DNA of 64,000 bases from Pseudofabraea citricarpa. Taxonomy: Eukaryota; Ascomycota; Leotiomycetes; Helotiales; Dermateaceae. Shown piece after piece: positions 36,140 to 48,917 of the stretch; positions within the stretch are counted from its first letter, which is position 1, and every line of letters starts with the position of its first letter. The notes under the pieces are model-generated. The model saw only the letters and a list, made by a program, of their open reading frames with translations, was not told the origin of the DNA and ran no database searches. Where the stretch lies: contig JAPWGK010000001.1 in assembly GCA_029641185.1 (NCBI GenBank), positions 3,546,501 to 3,610,500 on the forward strand, written 5' to 3'. A program made the translations under genes and the position numbers.

Positions 36140-38265
36140 TATTGTGTATGAGGGTTGATTAGAATGGGTACAGAAGGGTGAATGTGATGGCGGGTGAGAT
36201 GATTGAGATTGTGGGAGAGGTGTCGTTTGGTTTGGCGCAAAAGTTCACGTCGATCAACATTCGCGTTTGTTGTTCGCGATGCTCGCTCAGGGGCCATTAG
36301 CTAAGCCAAGGGAGGATCACGTGATAACCGGATGAAGTGTACTTTTGTATGGATGAAGGGATAACATCCGTTTTTCTGTCTTTATTCTGTTTTTGTTTAT
36401 TTATTTATTTTTACCTGTGTGAAGATTGAGGGGAGGAATCTTTTGATTTATGTATGCATAAACTCTTTTCACCTCTGGACTCTTTTTGTTTCTTTCTTGT
36501 TACGGACGGTATACGAGAATTATACGAGGGCTTGTTCCTCGACAAAAGGTATTCGGCACTTGTTTGTGTTGCCGTAAGACAACAAATCCCCGACAAGGCT
36601 GAGCTGACAGACGCAGCAGAGACAGAAAGGATCTTGAGTGTGGTCAGCTCGTCTGATGTAGAGTGGTGCTCATGTCAAACCTCATGCGGCCTCCCTCTTC
36701 CTTGACACATGAGTCGAGCAGTTGAAATCAAGATCAAGAACAATCATCAACAATCAATAATCTCCTCAGTCTGTTCGCAACAAATTGTCACGAGCAGGTG
36801 AATAAAGTATGGTAAATTGAACAAGAAATCAAAATTACTCCTGCAGTACTTGTGCTCGACTACTGCAGGAGACAACTCGCAAGATTGCAGTCACATTAGA
36901 GCTTATTGGAGCTTGTCCCCTCATTCGTACTTTGTACCGGTTGGTCGGGTCCAGAAAGGCCAAAAAGCGCCAAGTCTATCGAATCACATCGACAGAGTCG
37001 GGCATTTAGTTCTCGGGTACCTTAACTAAGTTGCAGGCCTGGCCGGTCACACGCAAGCCACTATTGTTGTTGTACTGTGACTTTCTTCCAACCAACTGCA
37101 ACTGCAACCTCAACCTCACTCAACCCCAACGTGCAAAATCTCCAGAATCCAAAGCCCACCACCATGGCGGCTCTGTAACTTAACCAGCTGGCCTATGTAT
37201 CAGACAGACGACACAAGCATCCCAACGCATGAATTCCCAAGAAGAGAGGCGCACGCAGGAACACCACAGCCACCAAAACCCGGTCAATGCCTCCACCCGG
37301 GCCTTTCGCTGTGCAATCTCGCTTCGGATGTTCGCCTGCAAAACCAGACGAGTCAACCTTCTTGCGGTATCAAGTCTTCCTCTTTCGACACCCTGCACAG
37401 CGGACACCCTGGAGAAATCCTCAGCCGAATCGCCCTCCTACGACTTGTAGACGTATGACACAACTCATTTCCTGGCCCGAGAATCCCACACGCGGCGCAA
37501 GCGAATGGATCGTCACCCCTCTCGATCGTGACAAGCCGGCTCAGCCTCTGTCATACCATCTCCACCGTGGAAGCCTCTGCCACTGCTGCAACGCTGCCTC
37601 TTCATACCGGCGGCGGGAGAAGAGGGAGAGAATCCAGCATGCAGCACTTGATTCCCCTCTACGGGACCAGCAGAAATGACACGGTAATTGTGCTCAGAGG
37701 TTCTCAATTATTGACATCGGCTTTGTAGCTCTGCTTTTGGCTGGCACCACGCTCGGTTGGCTTTTGACACAAGTATGATCTTCTTAATAGCAATCTCTTA
37801 TAGGCGCCTCGAGCTTCCGCCAGCCCTGCTTGCGATCTTAGGGCTTCCCCTTTGTGTCTTGAGCTTGGACATGCCTTCCTGAAGGAACCACTATTCGCTC
37901 ACAGTCCGGTCTTCTCATTTGTTGAGCCCGAAAGAAACTCTGCCTCCGAATCGATCAGCGGAGCTCGTGTAGCTCGACCCTGGTTCGAGACGTTGCTTTT
38001 CTGGTACTGCAGCCACATGGTCCGATACTGTTTTCCTATTGTACTCTACCTCGCGCACCTGCTTCTCTGCTGCGCATACTTTTTCTATCTATCCTTCAAC
38101 TCTGTCAGCCTTGCTTTTTGTTCTTTCTCAGCATCACCAGCATCGATGTTGTCCACACTCCTTATGATATAGACAAAGCCTCCACGCCTTTTCATTCCCT
38201 TCTCTCTTTTGAGGATTTTCCTCCCACACTCCTTATAATTTACCGATCGCAAGCAAACCTTCGCC
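36140..38265. other. intergenic, divergent promoters, no gene seen
   Basis: Separates the divergent SSB and DUF4203 genes. Several overlapping short frames near 37200-37700 show no family resemblance. The last 150 bases are pyrimidine-rich leader sequence. Confidence 0.5.
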
Positions 38266-41200
38266 ATGTTCCCCGCAATGCGTTCGAGTTTTCTGGCAGT
38301 CATCCTCCTCTGCTTCTGTATCCAACTTGCGGTTGCAGAGAGATATGCCATTCATAGGCGAGATGAGCCTAAAACTTCATCAGACTTAGTCACCGAGACT
38401 TCAACTTCAGCAGCAAGATCTACAGATGGAAGTGAGTCGACAGCCGCACAATCGTCATCGGCTTCAACCTCAACCACATCAGTATCGAGCTCAGCATCAT
38501 CAACCATAATATCTGTATCTCAAACAGCAACCGAGGCCAGTGCTGCGGCTACATCAACCGTTGACAGCTCTGTTATTTATAATTGTTTGTAAAATTTAAA
38601 CTTGATGTAGGATATTGTCGCTGATTACATGTAGCTACTATTCCTGCGGGACAACTTCCAATTCAACCAAGGATCACTCCTGGATTTGGAGTAGCTGGTA
38701 TCATTCTAATAATCACCGGCGTCGGCTATGCCCTGGTGGGCATCAAGAGTAGATTGGTCCATATTTCTCTTTCCGCAGCTTACTTAGCAGGCATATCAGT
38801 CACTGTGCTCATCATTTACGTCATGAATCCGCCAATTAGTGATGCTGTGCAAGGAGCATACGTTGTAGCTGTAGTTCTTACCGGTCTCTTCGTCGGAGGA
38901 GGCGCTTGCATCTTCACAGAACTTACCGAGGGATTGGGAGCTTTATTGGGTGGGTTCTGCTTCAGTATGTGGCTACTCTGTTTGAAGCCTGGTGGACTTG
39001 TGACCACTGAGAGTGGCAGGATCGCCTTCATTGCAGCATTCTCTGCATCTGCTTTTGCCACGACTTTCACCCACTACACCCGGCCATATGGATTAATCGG
39101 AGGTATCTCATTCGCAGGCGCCACAGCAGTAGTCATGGGAATTGATTGCTTCAGCCGTGCTGGATTGAAGGAGTTCTGGGCCTATGTTTGGGATCTTAAC
39201 GACAACCTGTTCCCACTTGGTGCCACTACGTATCCGGTGACCAGAGGGATCCGTGTCGAAACTGCTGCCATCTTTGTACTTTTCCTTGTTGGTATAGTAT
39301 CTCAATCCAAATTATGGAAGATCATCAAGGAGCGAAGAGAGAAGCGCGCTCTTGAGAAACAGGAGGACGACAGAGCTTTGAGGCAAGAGGAGGAAGATAT
39401 TGGACGACGGATCGAGCAAGAGACTGCCGTAGATAGAGATCAGTGGGAAAGTACCTACGGAAACCAGAACGTAACCAGCGACGAACTCTCACGAAAGGAT
39501 TCTGGTGTTGGCAGCATGGACAAGAAGGGTGCTTCTAGCACTGTCACATCAGTGCGGAATTTTGGAGAGGTGGAGCTTGAGATGGAGAGCATGCCACCCC
39601 TACCCAAGGTTGAGAATGGCATAGTTGTAGCAGAACAGGGACAAGATGGTGGCGCAATTACTGTTCGTGTTGCTCGGGACCCTGAGCCACAGCCAGAATT
39701 GGATGAAGCTGGAAAGCCAATCGTACCAGATTTACCAGAGCTAGCTGCAGACAACGTTGCCGTTATGGAAGAAACGAGTACCGAGAAGCAAGTTAAGGAT
39801 GTCCCCAAATCCGAGGTGCCAACGGTAGTTCCCCTTCCATTCAAGGTCCCAGAAGGCATCGCAGAAGGCCAACGATCAAACCGGTCATCGGTTGCAACGT
39901 TTGCTGATGACGAAGCTACTGGACAAAACAGATTGTCTAAGCATCTTTCTGCTGGTTCAGCTATGCTGAAGAGATTATCGCAGGCATCGAAAAGAAGCTC
40001 CAAACGATTCTCGCAAAGTGTCAGTGCAGAGGATTTGATCATACCACATGTTGAGGATGACCGTCGCAGCTCAGTTGCCGCTACTATGGATGGATTAAGC
40101 GACGATGAGGATATGCATAGTCGGAGAAGTACTTTGATGAGTCCAATTGAGGGTGATTTTGACAACTCATCGCCAGAGCCGAGCACCGAGGTAGAGACAG
40201 CACAAGAGGAGACTTTGGTGGAAGAGTCTACAGAGAAGGCGGCTGTAGCCGAGAAAATTGCAGAAGAGGTGCAATCAGAAGAGAAGAAGACGGAAGCACT
40301 AGGAGTTCCAACTCGATCACACAGCACTGCAACCTCAGCGGTCACTGTAGCCACCGACATTCTCGACCCAGAACCACCAAAGCCCAAGATGCCTGTCATT
40401 CAAAGATCTTTGACTTCAAGCACCGATCCCAAGCCAGAATCGAAAACCTTCAGAATTGAAATTCCTCAGAATGGAACAAAAGACGAGACACCAAAAGAAG
40501 ACGTCGCATCTGTAGTTTCTGCAGTTTCCAAGCCTGCGACTCTTACAAAAGAGAGCCTACCGCCACAGCTATCCAAAGTCGTTATGTCATATCGAACAAA
40601 TGAATGGGCTAAACATCTCAGCAACGCCGACGCACCAGCTTTAGACGAGCTAAAACTGGCAGAGTACCCGAGCGAGCAAGCACAAGCCAAAACCTCAGAG
40701 GTAGCCGCACCTGTGAATGTTGAAGAATTGCAACAGACGCCCGAGAATGCACAACCAGCACCAGCTCCTAGAATCGTAACTCAAGTGGCAAATGCCCCAA
40801 TGATTCGTTCTTCCACACTGGCACCTGATGGAAGCCTCGCCCGCAACTCGTCCCAAAAGTCCCTACAAACAAAACATGCCCTCTACCGTACTTCCTCGAC
40901 CCCGATGATCGACCATACAATTGTCGAATCACCTATCGAGGAATACTTCCCTGCAACAATCCCCAACAACCCATCTCCACCGACATCCATCCCGTTCAAT
41001 AGCCCGCATACACTTATGGGACAACGCGATACCATGATTCGGAACCGATCATCATATAACCTCGCATCAGCACAGCACTCAGAGAACAGTTCAGATAGCA
41101 GTTCAGTATATACATCACGTGCAGCAATCGTCATCGAAGAAGATGATACCATGACTCTCTCTGCACGACGAAGTCTCATCCGTCAATCATCACTCCAAGA

Positions 41201-41564
41201 GCCCGCTCACGCCCCAGCTATGCATCGTTCATCCACCGGCTTTGACTCGCACCAACCACAACGCCAGTCGACCCTCAAGCATCCACGCGAGAGAGAACTC
41301 CAAATGGCTAGCTGGAGAGCTAGTATCCAGCAAGATCTCGTCGGCGGAGGACCTGTGAAGCTAACTGAGGGCGAGAGACAGCGCAATCAGCTCTTGCAGG
41401 ATCGCCAGATGGAATCGCAAAGGAAAATGGAGCAAGTTCGGAGGAAGGAGAAAAGGGATAGTAGGTTCGACGAGCGGATGAGACGGGGAGGTGACATGTT
41501 GGAGGCACATAGAGAGGCCCTGCGCAAGATGCAGCGGGTTGCCAATAAGGGACTCGAGGAGTAG
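38266..41564 (+). CDS. DUF4203/TMEM198-like multi-pass membrane protein with long cytoplasmic tail
   Basis: Two exons, 38266-38584 and 38635-41564 (50-base intron, donor GTTTGT), give 1082 residues. A signal peptide (residues 1-24, ending QLAVA) is followed by a Ser/Thr-rich, probably O-glycosylated ectodomain to about 104. Seven or so hydrophobic helices follow (about 120-350), including GVAGIILIITGVGYALVGIK and GLFVGGGACIF, matching fungal DUF4203 proteins. After the last helix the chain turns into a charged coiled-coil-like segment (KERREKRALEKQE) and a disordered tail of roughly 700 residues rich in Ser, Glu and Pro, ending in a basic helix. Function is not established in fungi. Confidence 0.87.
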
Positions 41565-42249
41565 AAAGAAAGAAGGAGAGAGATCTTTTACGTAATTTTT
41601 AATTCTTGCTTTTGGAGCGGATTGGGGTAGGTAGGGATGGAATTGGGGGGGTATTATAAAAGGTGGGGCTGGAATGGATGGACAGGAAAGGAAAAGAAAA
41701 GAAAGGGAGGAACAGAGGAAAGGGGATTGCATGTAGTATATACGGATGATGGATGGATTGTATGTATATTACGTGATGGATGAGCCACCCGAAGGAACGA
41801 AGAAAGAAGAAGAAATAAGAAATATATTTAAATAAATCCTGAGAGTTTCTCATTCGAGGAATGGGATAGGAGGATGTGCGGATAGTGCGTTGACAACTGA
41901 CTGATTGATTTACTGTACTCTGTTACCTTTCTCTGGTCTTCAACAGATGGTTTTATGTAGGTAGTTAGGTATGTAAACCTCTGAACTATTTCGCCCTCTT
42001 TTCTCTTGCCTCTATCATTCCAAACCCCATATCCTATCTAAAAAGAAAAAAGAGAAAGAAGAAAGACCACGAGAAAGGTAAGATGAACTATCTTGTATCT
42101 CTCTTGCCATCTACCTATCTACGTACGCACGCATGTATCACCATCAAAACCAGAAACCATGCTCTATCATACTATACCATCCAAGCTATCTCAAACCATT
42201 GATCCATATACCCACTCTGCCATATATCGGTACCTCTACCCTTCTTCCC

Positions 42250-42250
<1 letters not shown>

Positions 42251-42280
<30 letters not shown>

Positions 42281-42301
42281 AAGAAGAAGAAGAAGAAGAA
42301 A
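42251..42301. repeat. AAG trinucleotide microsatellite, about 17 units
   Basis: Perfect run of about 17 AAG units in the convergent intergenic region; the arginine-rich open frame over it is an artefact. Confidence 0.95.
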
Positions 42302-42593
42302 TGAGCAAGCTTATATTTCTGTAGTCTGTATAATATCAGCCGTTAAACACCCAAGGATTAGTATTAGTATGTAAGGTAGGCAGATGTCTAAGATGAACAC
42401 CCGGGTTTTCTTTACTGATCCATCCATATATGTAGCTACTTACCTTCCTGACTATCTCGAGCACCGACAGCTAACCGACCACACACTTCAGCAACCAAAC
42501 TGGAATGCTATTTGAATTTGAACTTGAACTTGAACTTTGGTACCTACCTACTTACCTATACCTAGCTAGGTACACACCCCTATGCCTCAAATC

Positions 42594-42638
42594 AGAAGAG
42601 AGAAGAGAGAAGAGAGAAGAGAGAAGAGAGAAGAGAGC
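42594..42638. repeat. AGAGAAG 7-base tandem array
   Basis: About six perfect copies of a purine 7-mer, non-coding. Confidence 0.9.
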
Positions 42639-43682
42639 AAGTCCAAAATCTAGCCTAAGTACTTACCTACCTAAGTAGCTAGCTATACAGTCGTCAAATA
42701 CAGCCACACACCCTCTCACGACCTCTTTCTTTTCTCTTCTCTTCTACCCCAGGAAAATATACCTATAGCCTATCCGTACCGCACAGAGCAAAGCGTTTTT
42801 GCCCTCCTTTTCTTTTTTTTTTTTTTTGGTCATACATACATGAGTGATGGCTAGAGAGAGAGTTAATAAGCTAGCTAGCTACTCACGATTTAGTTGCTAG
42901 CTGTCAGATCTACTTTACTTCACGCTCAATTCAGACACACCATCGAACGAACGAATAAACAAAGAGGTACAACTCACGTCGAGTAAAGTGATTCTGCCAC
43001 CTGCACAAGTTTCAGTCCAACAAGTATGCAAGCAAGCAAGCAAGCAAGCAATCCAGCCACGGGAAAAAGTCACCCCTCCCTGCCTGGCATAGTGCTCGCA
43101 ATGCAAGAAATAAATAGTGTCGTTATGATGGCATGGGGAAAACTTTTCCTCTTCATATTAAGAATTATCAACTACGTATAAAAAACAGATACCTGGCTAT
43201 GTATGTATGCAACAGCAGAAAAATCAAAATCATACGACACCATACCCATACCCCATACCAAGTACCAGACCATGCTACCTATGCTATGCTACCCATGCTA
43301 CGCGGCAGTACATTGCAAATGCTAGGACACCCCCCGAAATCCCATCCATCCATAAATAAAAAAAACTCCCTGCTTGCTTGCTGGCTGGCTGTGCAATGAA
43401 AAAACGAAAACGAAAAGAGGTCTTGGGTATACAAAATTCAAAAACAGAACGATAAAAACAAGAACGAAGAAAAAGAAACAAAACGAGAAAGGTAAAAAGA
43501 AAGGCTCATTCGTCAATCCACATCCCCTCTTCGCTTTTGAGAAACCCTCGCCCACGCTACGCTACCCGGTCTGTGTTGTGTGTCTTCACGACCCATGAAA
43601 ATTTGATGACGAAAGAAAAAGTTCGAGGCGGGTGTGTTTATTATATTAAAGTGTGCTGTTGTGTGTTGCGTCAATCGTGTGG

Positions 43683-45643
43683 CTATAATGTTCCAGAGAG
43701 TCGTGATAATCCTGTGTCTGTTCGTCCTTCGTCTGTCTCTAGCGGATATGAAATTTCTGGATCGGGGACTTGAATATCGAGCTGCATATTTGTCAGTGCA
43801 TGAAAATTGGGTATCGAAAAGCAAGTACTCACGTTCATGTATCCTGTCCTCCTTAAAGGTACGATCCTCGGTGCCAGAGATGGCCCAGAAGAAACATGAC
43901 CTTCACTCTTACTTGTCTTTCTCTCCATCTCAAGATTCCAGTCTTCGATAAACCTCTCAATATTCCTTAATCGAGATTTGGCTCCAGTAAATCCCACATC
44001 GTCCCATATCCAGCCGGTAATCAATCCCATGAAACCATCGATAATATTTCGGACGTTGTATGGGCTAAATGCTGGTATCAATTCTCCATTGACTTTCTCT
44101 ACAAGTTGACGGAATTCTTGTTCTGATACACCGGCTGGATCCAAGATCTCGGGATATAGATTTGAAAATGTTGGAGCTAGATCTCCCTCAATCATCCAAT
44201 CCCTCCGAATTCTGATTATCCGTGTGGTCTGGTATAGCGGCGACGAGAGAGGAACATGAGGGTTCATATGTGGAAAACATGGATGTTGTGGTCCCCATTC
44301 TTCACCTGCTTCCTGTGGACCATCGTCCCCGAGGATGGAGGTGTTATTTGAAGAGAGTGCTGGTCCGATTCCGGATTGGTGGCTGTGTAAAGAAGCGTTG
44401 GAAGCATTTGCGTTAGGAAGTCGTCCGGAGAGATACGGTGGTTGTGGACCTGGGCCTCGCTCAAGATCGGTCGACATCTCTTTTCCTTTCCCCTTGTCTT
44501 GAAATGAAAGACCTGGTACAGCTGGGTCTCCTATTCGAGATATGCTTTGGCCTCGTTTCCTCAATCCCGTAATTTTCTTCTGAGGTAACCTTGATTCAGC
44601 ACCAAAATCAATCTCATCAACTGCCCTCCCTTTTCCTTTGTCGAGTCCAGCGCTTAATGGCGATTCCCGACTTTTTCGTCGCTCGACGTCGATGCTTACA
44701 CTACGGGGCAAGGAGACTCGGTTTGCATTCGTGCTTGAGGATCCGCTTCTTTCGACCTGTAAACTGGCCCGCGTACTCCCACTGTGCCTGTTCCGTCTCT
44801 GCTCAGGTAGAGTCAATAACGGGTATTCTCCTCCAGCAGTCCCTTCTTCTCGAAGTTGGATTCCCGGATGTGAAAGAGGAATGGCAACACCCGAGGCGTC
44901 ACTATCTAATCTTTGCCTCCGCTTCTGATCCGGCGGTGCTCTAGGAGTCGAGTTTGTCGGATTCCAGAGTCGGGATGCACTGGGTCGTCGTGTTCGTCCT
45001 CGTCCGATGCGACTGGCAGCAACACTAGTCTGGGTACCTGCGCGGCTCCTGAATGGGGTGGCGGGAACGGTATTGCCAATGAGAGCGTTTCGCAGACTCC
45101 AGCGCGTCGGGGAAGTTACTCGGACGTGGGGTTCTTCAGCTTTGGTAGAAGGGCCACTGGGAGATGGGTATGGCGGCTGGAATGTCGGGGAAGGGATGCG
45201 AGGGTTTCCAGGCGCATTGGGTGTTATGGCGGCAGCAGAATACTCGGGGTAAGCTGTTGATGGGCCTGCGGACGCCGTTGGGACGAGGCCCTCGCAGCAA
45301 GGGCAGCGCTAAGGGGGAGAGTCGACGAAACGCTGCGGTTACTGAGTTCGGCGTGGAATGGGTATGTGAGCCCTCGTAGCGAGATGGTCTGGAGGTGGTG
45401 GTCGTGGAGGAGGTCGTGGTCGTCGTCGAATTGCCAGTAGGGACGAAGATGAAGGGATTGATGATTCTGGGTCTGGATACTACTGGTATCGCTGGTGTCG
45501 TTCGTGCTAATGCAATGTGATGGAAGCGCTTTGCTGCAGGAACCACGGAGACTCGCTAAGTGTGATGAGATGCCTGACTCGCTGCCTGATTCGGAGTTGG
45601 TGCCCCAGGCTGGAACTATTGACAGCTGGAGTGCTCGGTTCAT
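43683..45643 (-). CDS. ERF4: ERF4-like subunit of the Ras palmitoyltransferase complex
   Basis: The solid part is an exon from 45308 to 43833 and a last exon 43781-43683, with a 51-base intron (GTGAGT...GCAG) between, giving at least 524 residues. The C-terminal 170 residues match the Golgin A7/ERF4 family: HPCFPHMNPHVPLSSPLY, RIIRIRRDWMIEGDLAPTF, YPEILDPAGVSEQEF, and FSPYNVRNIIDGFMGLITGW. In yeast Erf4 stabilises the DHHC enzyme Erf2, which palmitoylates Ras at the endoplasmic reticulum. The first ~340 residues are low-complexity Ser/Pro/Arg-rich. The true 5' end lies between 45308 and 45643. The frame changes there and a stop sits at 45309-45311, so at least one more intron is needed. A likely first ATG is at 45643 (MNRALQLSIV). 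Confidence 0.82.
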
Positions 45644-48600
45644 GCTCTCATTCTCTTCTCATCCATCACTGGCGCTGCAACATCAATTTTACAACTTCTG
45701 TGTGTGTGTGTGTGGGTGCGATGATGTATTTACCCAAAAGACTACTGTTGTCTTATGTCATACTGCTAAGGCTCAGGTCCTCCCTGATACTCAAAAAATA
45801 AGTTGTCGCGTCTCAACTCGTGCGTTGGTGATTGTGCGCAATCTCCCCTGAACAGCATAACCCGGTCCTCCCGCCCACACTGCAACGTTATTTTCGTGTT
45901 TTTGCCTCGTCTGAGGGTCCGCTGAGCGCCCCAGGGGAGTCAGCTGCTGAGCAAATCAGAAAAGTCAGATGCCGGGGAGAGCGGAGGGGGCTCAGGACTC
46001 AGGAGGGCTCAGTCCGGCTCAGGGCAACTTTGGAGAGTCCGTCCAGTTGTGCGTACTGGCTGCACTGCTGCTGCAACGGCAATTGTGTGATGATCTCTCA
46101 CTCGATGCCTTCTCGTCCGTCCGAGCGTTTGTGCCAGTCTTCCTTCTTCTCACACATTCCTCAGATAGATGATCGTGAGGATCATCAGAATCTGCAAGTA
46201 TTGGCTAATATCTTCCTTTTCCTTGTCTCACACTTCTTGCTGACCCTCGGTGTATTTCTAGCCGTGCAACCAGTGAACCACATTCGAGTACCTGGCTCCC
46301 TTCTGACGTCTGTACCGCCCAAAAGGAGGCATAACGGCTGATCGGTATGACCGAATGCGTCGAGCAGGATGAACAAGACCCAGCAGCAATTAATAGACGC
46401 GAGCCTTATGACAATCAGTATTCGGACCCGGGGTTTCCTTGGGCCCTTGGGGTGCACTTTATCGAATTCGCTTCATCGAGGACCCAGCGCTGATCGCTTG
46501 GGAAATTACAAGTCGCTGCAACCCTTGGGTCCCGACAGTTTGGGCCATGATGGGCAGACCGGACCTCGAGGATATATTCATTGATCTCCTCCGGTCGCAT
46601 CGTTTTCCCCCTTCTCGTACCTGAGATTGCAGTTGGAAATTAGGTGACATCACGTGTCATCATCCCCTGCCAGCTGTCAATGCAAGCAAGACCTGGTCAC
46701 CGCATGGAATGGAGAAGCTCGAGTCTATTTACGTATCTTCGACTGCTGGAATCGGATTTAGTGGATGTGGTTGTCAAGCATGACCAGCTATTCGGGATTT
46801 CAAACCTGGAGATTGACAGTAAGGAAATGAGATTGGCAGATCCGTAACAAGAATGAGGCTGTCAAGATTCTACTTAAGTTGGGCCCAAGCCATTCTTTGA
46901 TTTAGCCATTACTCTTATCATTATGCGTTTTTCAATACTCTTTACTTATTAGGTTAAGTACATGCAGTTGTTGGAAGGGGGTTTGTGGCACAGCTAAGCA
47001 GTAAGCGCAACAAGAAAAAGATGCTGTAACGTCGGGCTTTCTCTCTCTTTCCCTTCTCTTTCCCTAAGTTATTTTCGATGAAAATAAAACCTCTTCGCTT
47101 TATGATTTCGCAAGGCCAAAAAGTCAAGTCCATTTACACATAGTCGCTTGAACAGCCAGTCACCCAGAAAGTCTTTTCAAATTTCTCAATTGACAAGAAC
47201 TGATAACATTGAGTGGTCGAGTGACCTAGTTGTTTAGTTGAGGAATATTCTAATACTTTTTAACTGCATATGCGTCTCAAATTCCAAATATTATCTAGCC
47301 TTTAGCTTCTATGTTTTTTTGATGACTGCAGAAGCACTGAAGCTTCTACGGGCCGAGAACTCGGAGTGATGGCGACTTGCAAGGCGAGGAGGAGGATTTA
47401 AAGAAGGGCTTTTAGCAGGGAAAGGAGGTGGTGTTGGACGAGTCTTTGAGAATTTCTGTTTTCTGTTTTGTTTGTATGCATGTCACTTCTATACATATAA
47501 ATATCGATCCACCTCCTATTCAAAGGTGATCGATTAGTCTCTTGGCCTCGTAACTCTGCGTGTGACTTCACCTGCGGGAATCATATGGAAGCTAGTTGAG
47601 GCATCTTCTATGAAGGGATCGTAAAAATTCCCTGGTTGTATGGCTACGGTCGTGATGATGATGATATTTATTTACGTCTAGCGGGTTCAGTTGAAAACTG
47701 ACTGCCCTGTAGCCTCCTGAAGGGTATAGGGACGTGCTAAGCTAGGGAGTTGTATATAGGTATGGTATAGCCTAAGGAAGTATTTCAAGCGTCCATGTGG
47801 CTTATACCCGTATAGCTGTAATCCTCTCCCATAGTTGGGGGTGGCACTCGGTAAGTGCCTTGATGGTAGATGTTTTATAAACTCGCTAGAGGTTAGTATT
47901 TGATGCTACGAAGGCAGCTGGCAAAGCAGCTGGCAAAGCAGCTGGCAAAGTCGTGGCCAAAGCCTCTTAGAGTTATACAGAAATACAAAGAGATAGAAAA
48001 AAAAGAGGCTATGTGGCTGCGGTAGATGTTCATGGAAGAGCAAGCAGACTACACAGAATCATTTGCTCTCTTAGGTCAGGTAAGGCGAATATTATATTAT
48101 ACCCACACTAATGTCTAATTACTTATACCCTTAAGAAGTTTTAGTTCTTCTCTGTTTGAGGACTCTATTAAGCTGGCTCTACAAAACGGTGCTAGATGGT
48201 TAAGTTCAATCATTGGTCCATGATTCCGCTCTTCCTCTTCCTTCTTTCTTTGTCGGTTGGCTCAATCAACGGGTCGACAGGCATCATATTGAATGCCGTT
48301 ATCGAAAGTTATTGATTGTGCTAATGAAGAAAGAAGTTGTTTACGAGAGGAAGGCCTTTCTTATAAAGGCTGAATTCGAGCACATGATTATCATTTCAAC
48401 ACTTTTTGACATTGTTCGAAGCTGCTCTTTTGTTTTACTCCAAGGAATCTAGATATTATACCTGTGGTTAATTTTTTTTTTTTTGGCAAGGAAGGGATCT
48501 TGGATTTGCTTAAGATGTAACCAGAAGAAGGCTCTCCCTTCCTCTCTATCTCCTCCGTATCTATGTTCAATTACGATAGGAGAATAAGGCTATTGCTCGG

Positions 48601-48917
48601 GGGAGGGAAGAAAAGAAAAGAAAAGGAAATAGCTAGCAGAGGACCTTCAAAAGATGTAGTAATATTCGTGGGAAGAGATTGCAAAAGCATAAGGAAAGGG
48701 AAGAAAATTTTAGCGAAGGGGTTGTTTTATTTATTATTTACAAGAACAAGATAGGGTAGCCTGTAAGATTCAGGGTATAGTACTGCAATTAGCCAGTCAG
48801 AAAAACCGTCATATTAGAGTGTCCGTCTCAGAGGAATTCTTGGGCACTGTTCTCGAGAGTGATGCCAGAAAACACTCTCTCTTCGCTCCTCTTTAGAGAA
48901 AGGGAAGATGATATAAG
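45644..48917. other. long intergenic spacer, no gene seen
   Basis: 3.3 kb without a supported gene. It holds the ERF4 promoter on the left, a GT-rich run at 45700-45716, a 12-base array at about 47914-47950, a T-run at 48472-48484 and AT-leaning sequence beyond 46860. Confidence 0.5.
47914..47950. repeat. 12-base tandem repeat GCAGCTGGCAAA, three copies
   Basis: Three near-perfect copies of GCAGCTGGCAAA. In one plus-strand frame they read as a Lys-Ala-Ala-Gly repeat that ends at a stop about 25 bases further on. No gene could be built around it. Confidence 0.8.

Larger units (their letters stand above)
41565..43682. other. intergenic between convergent genes, microsatellite-rich
   Basis: No gene seen. 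It contains AAG (42251-42301), AGAGAAG (42594-42638) and AAGC (43029-43051) arrays and clustered TACCTA/TAGGTA words at 42540-42575 and 42655-42690. Confidence 0.6.

Noticed and set aside
39455..40399. 314-codon open frame on the minus strand
   Set aside because: It lies fully antisense to the DUF4203 protein's Ser/Glu-rich tail; its Ser/Thr/Ala richness is the mirror of that codon use.
42251..43051. CRISPR-like array
   Set aside because: These are plain micro- and minisatellites with no spacer structure, and the genome is eukaryotic.
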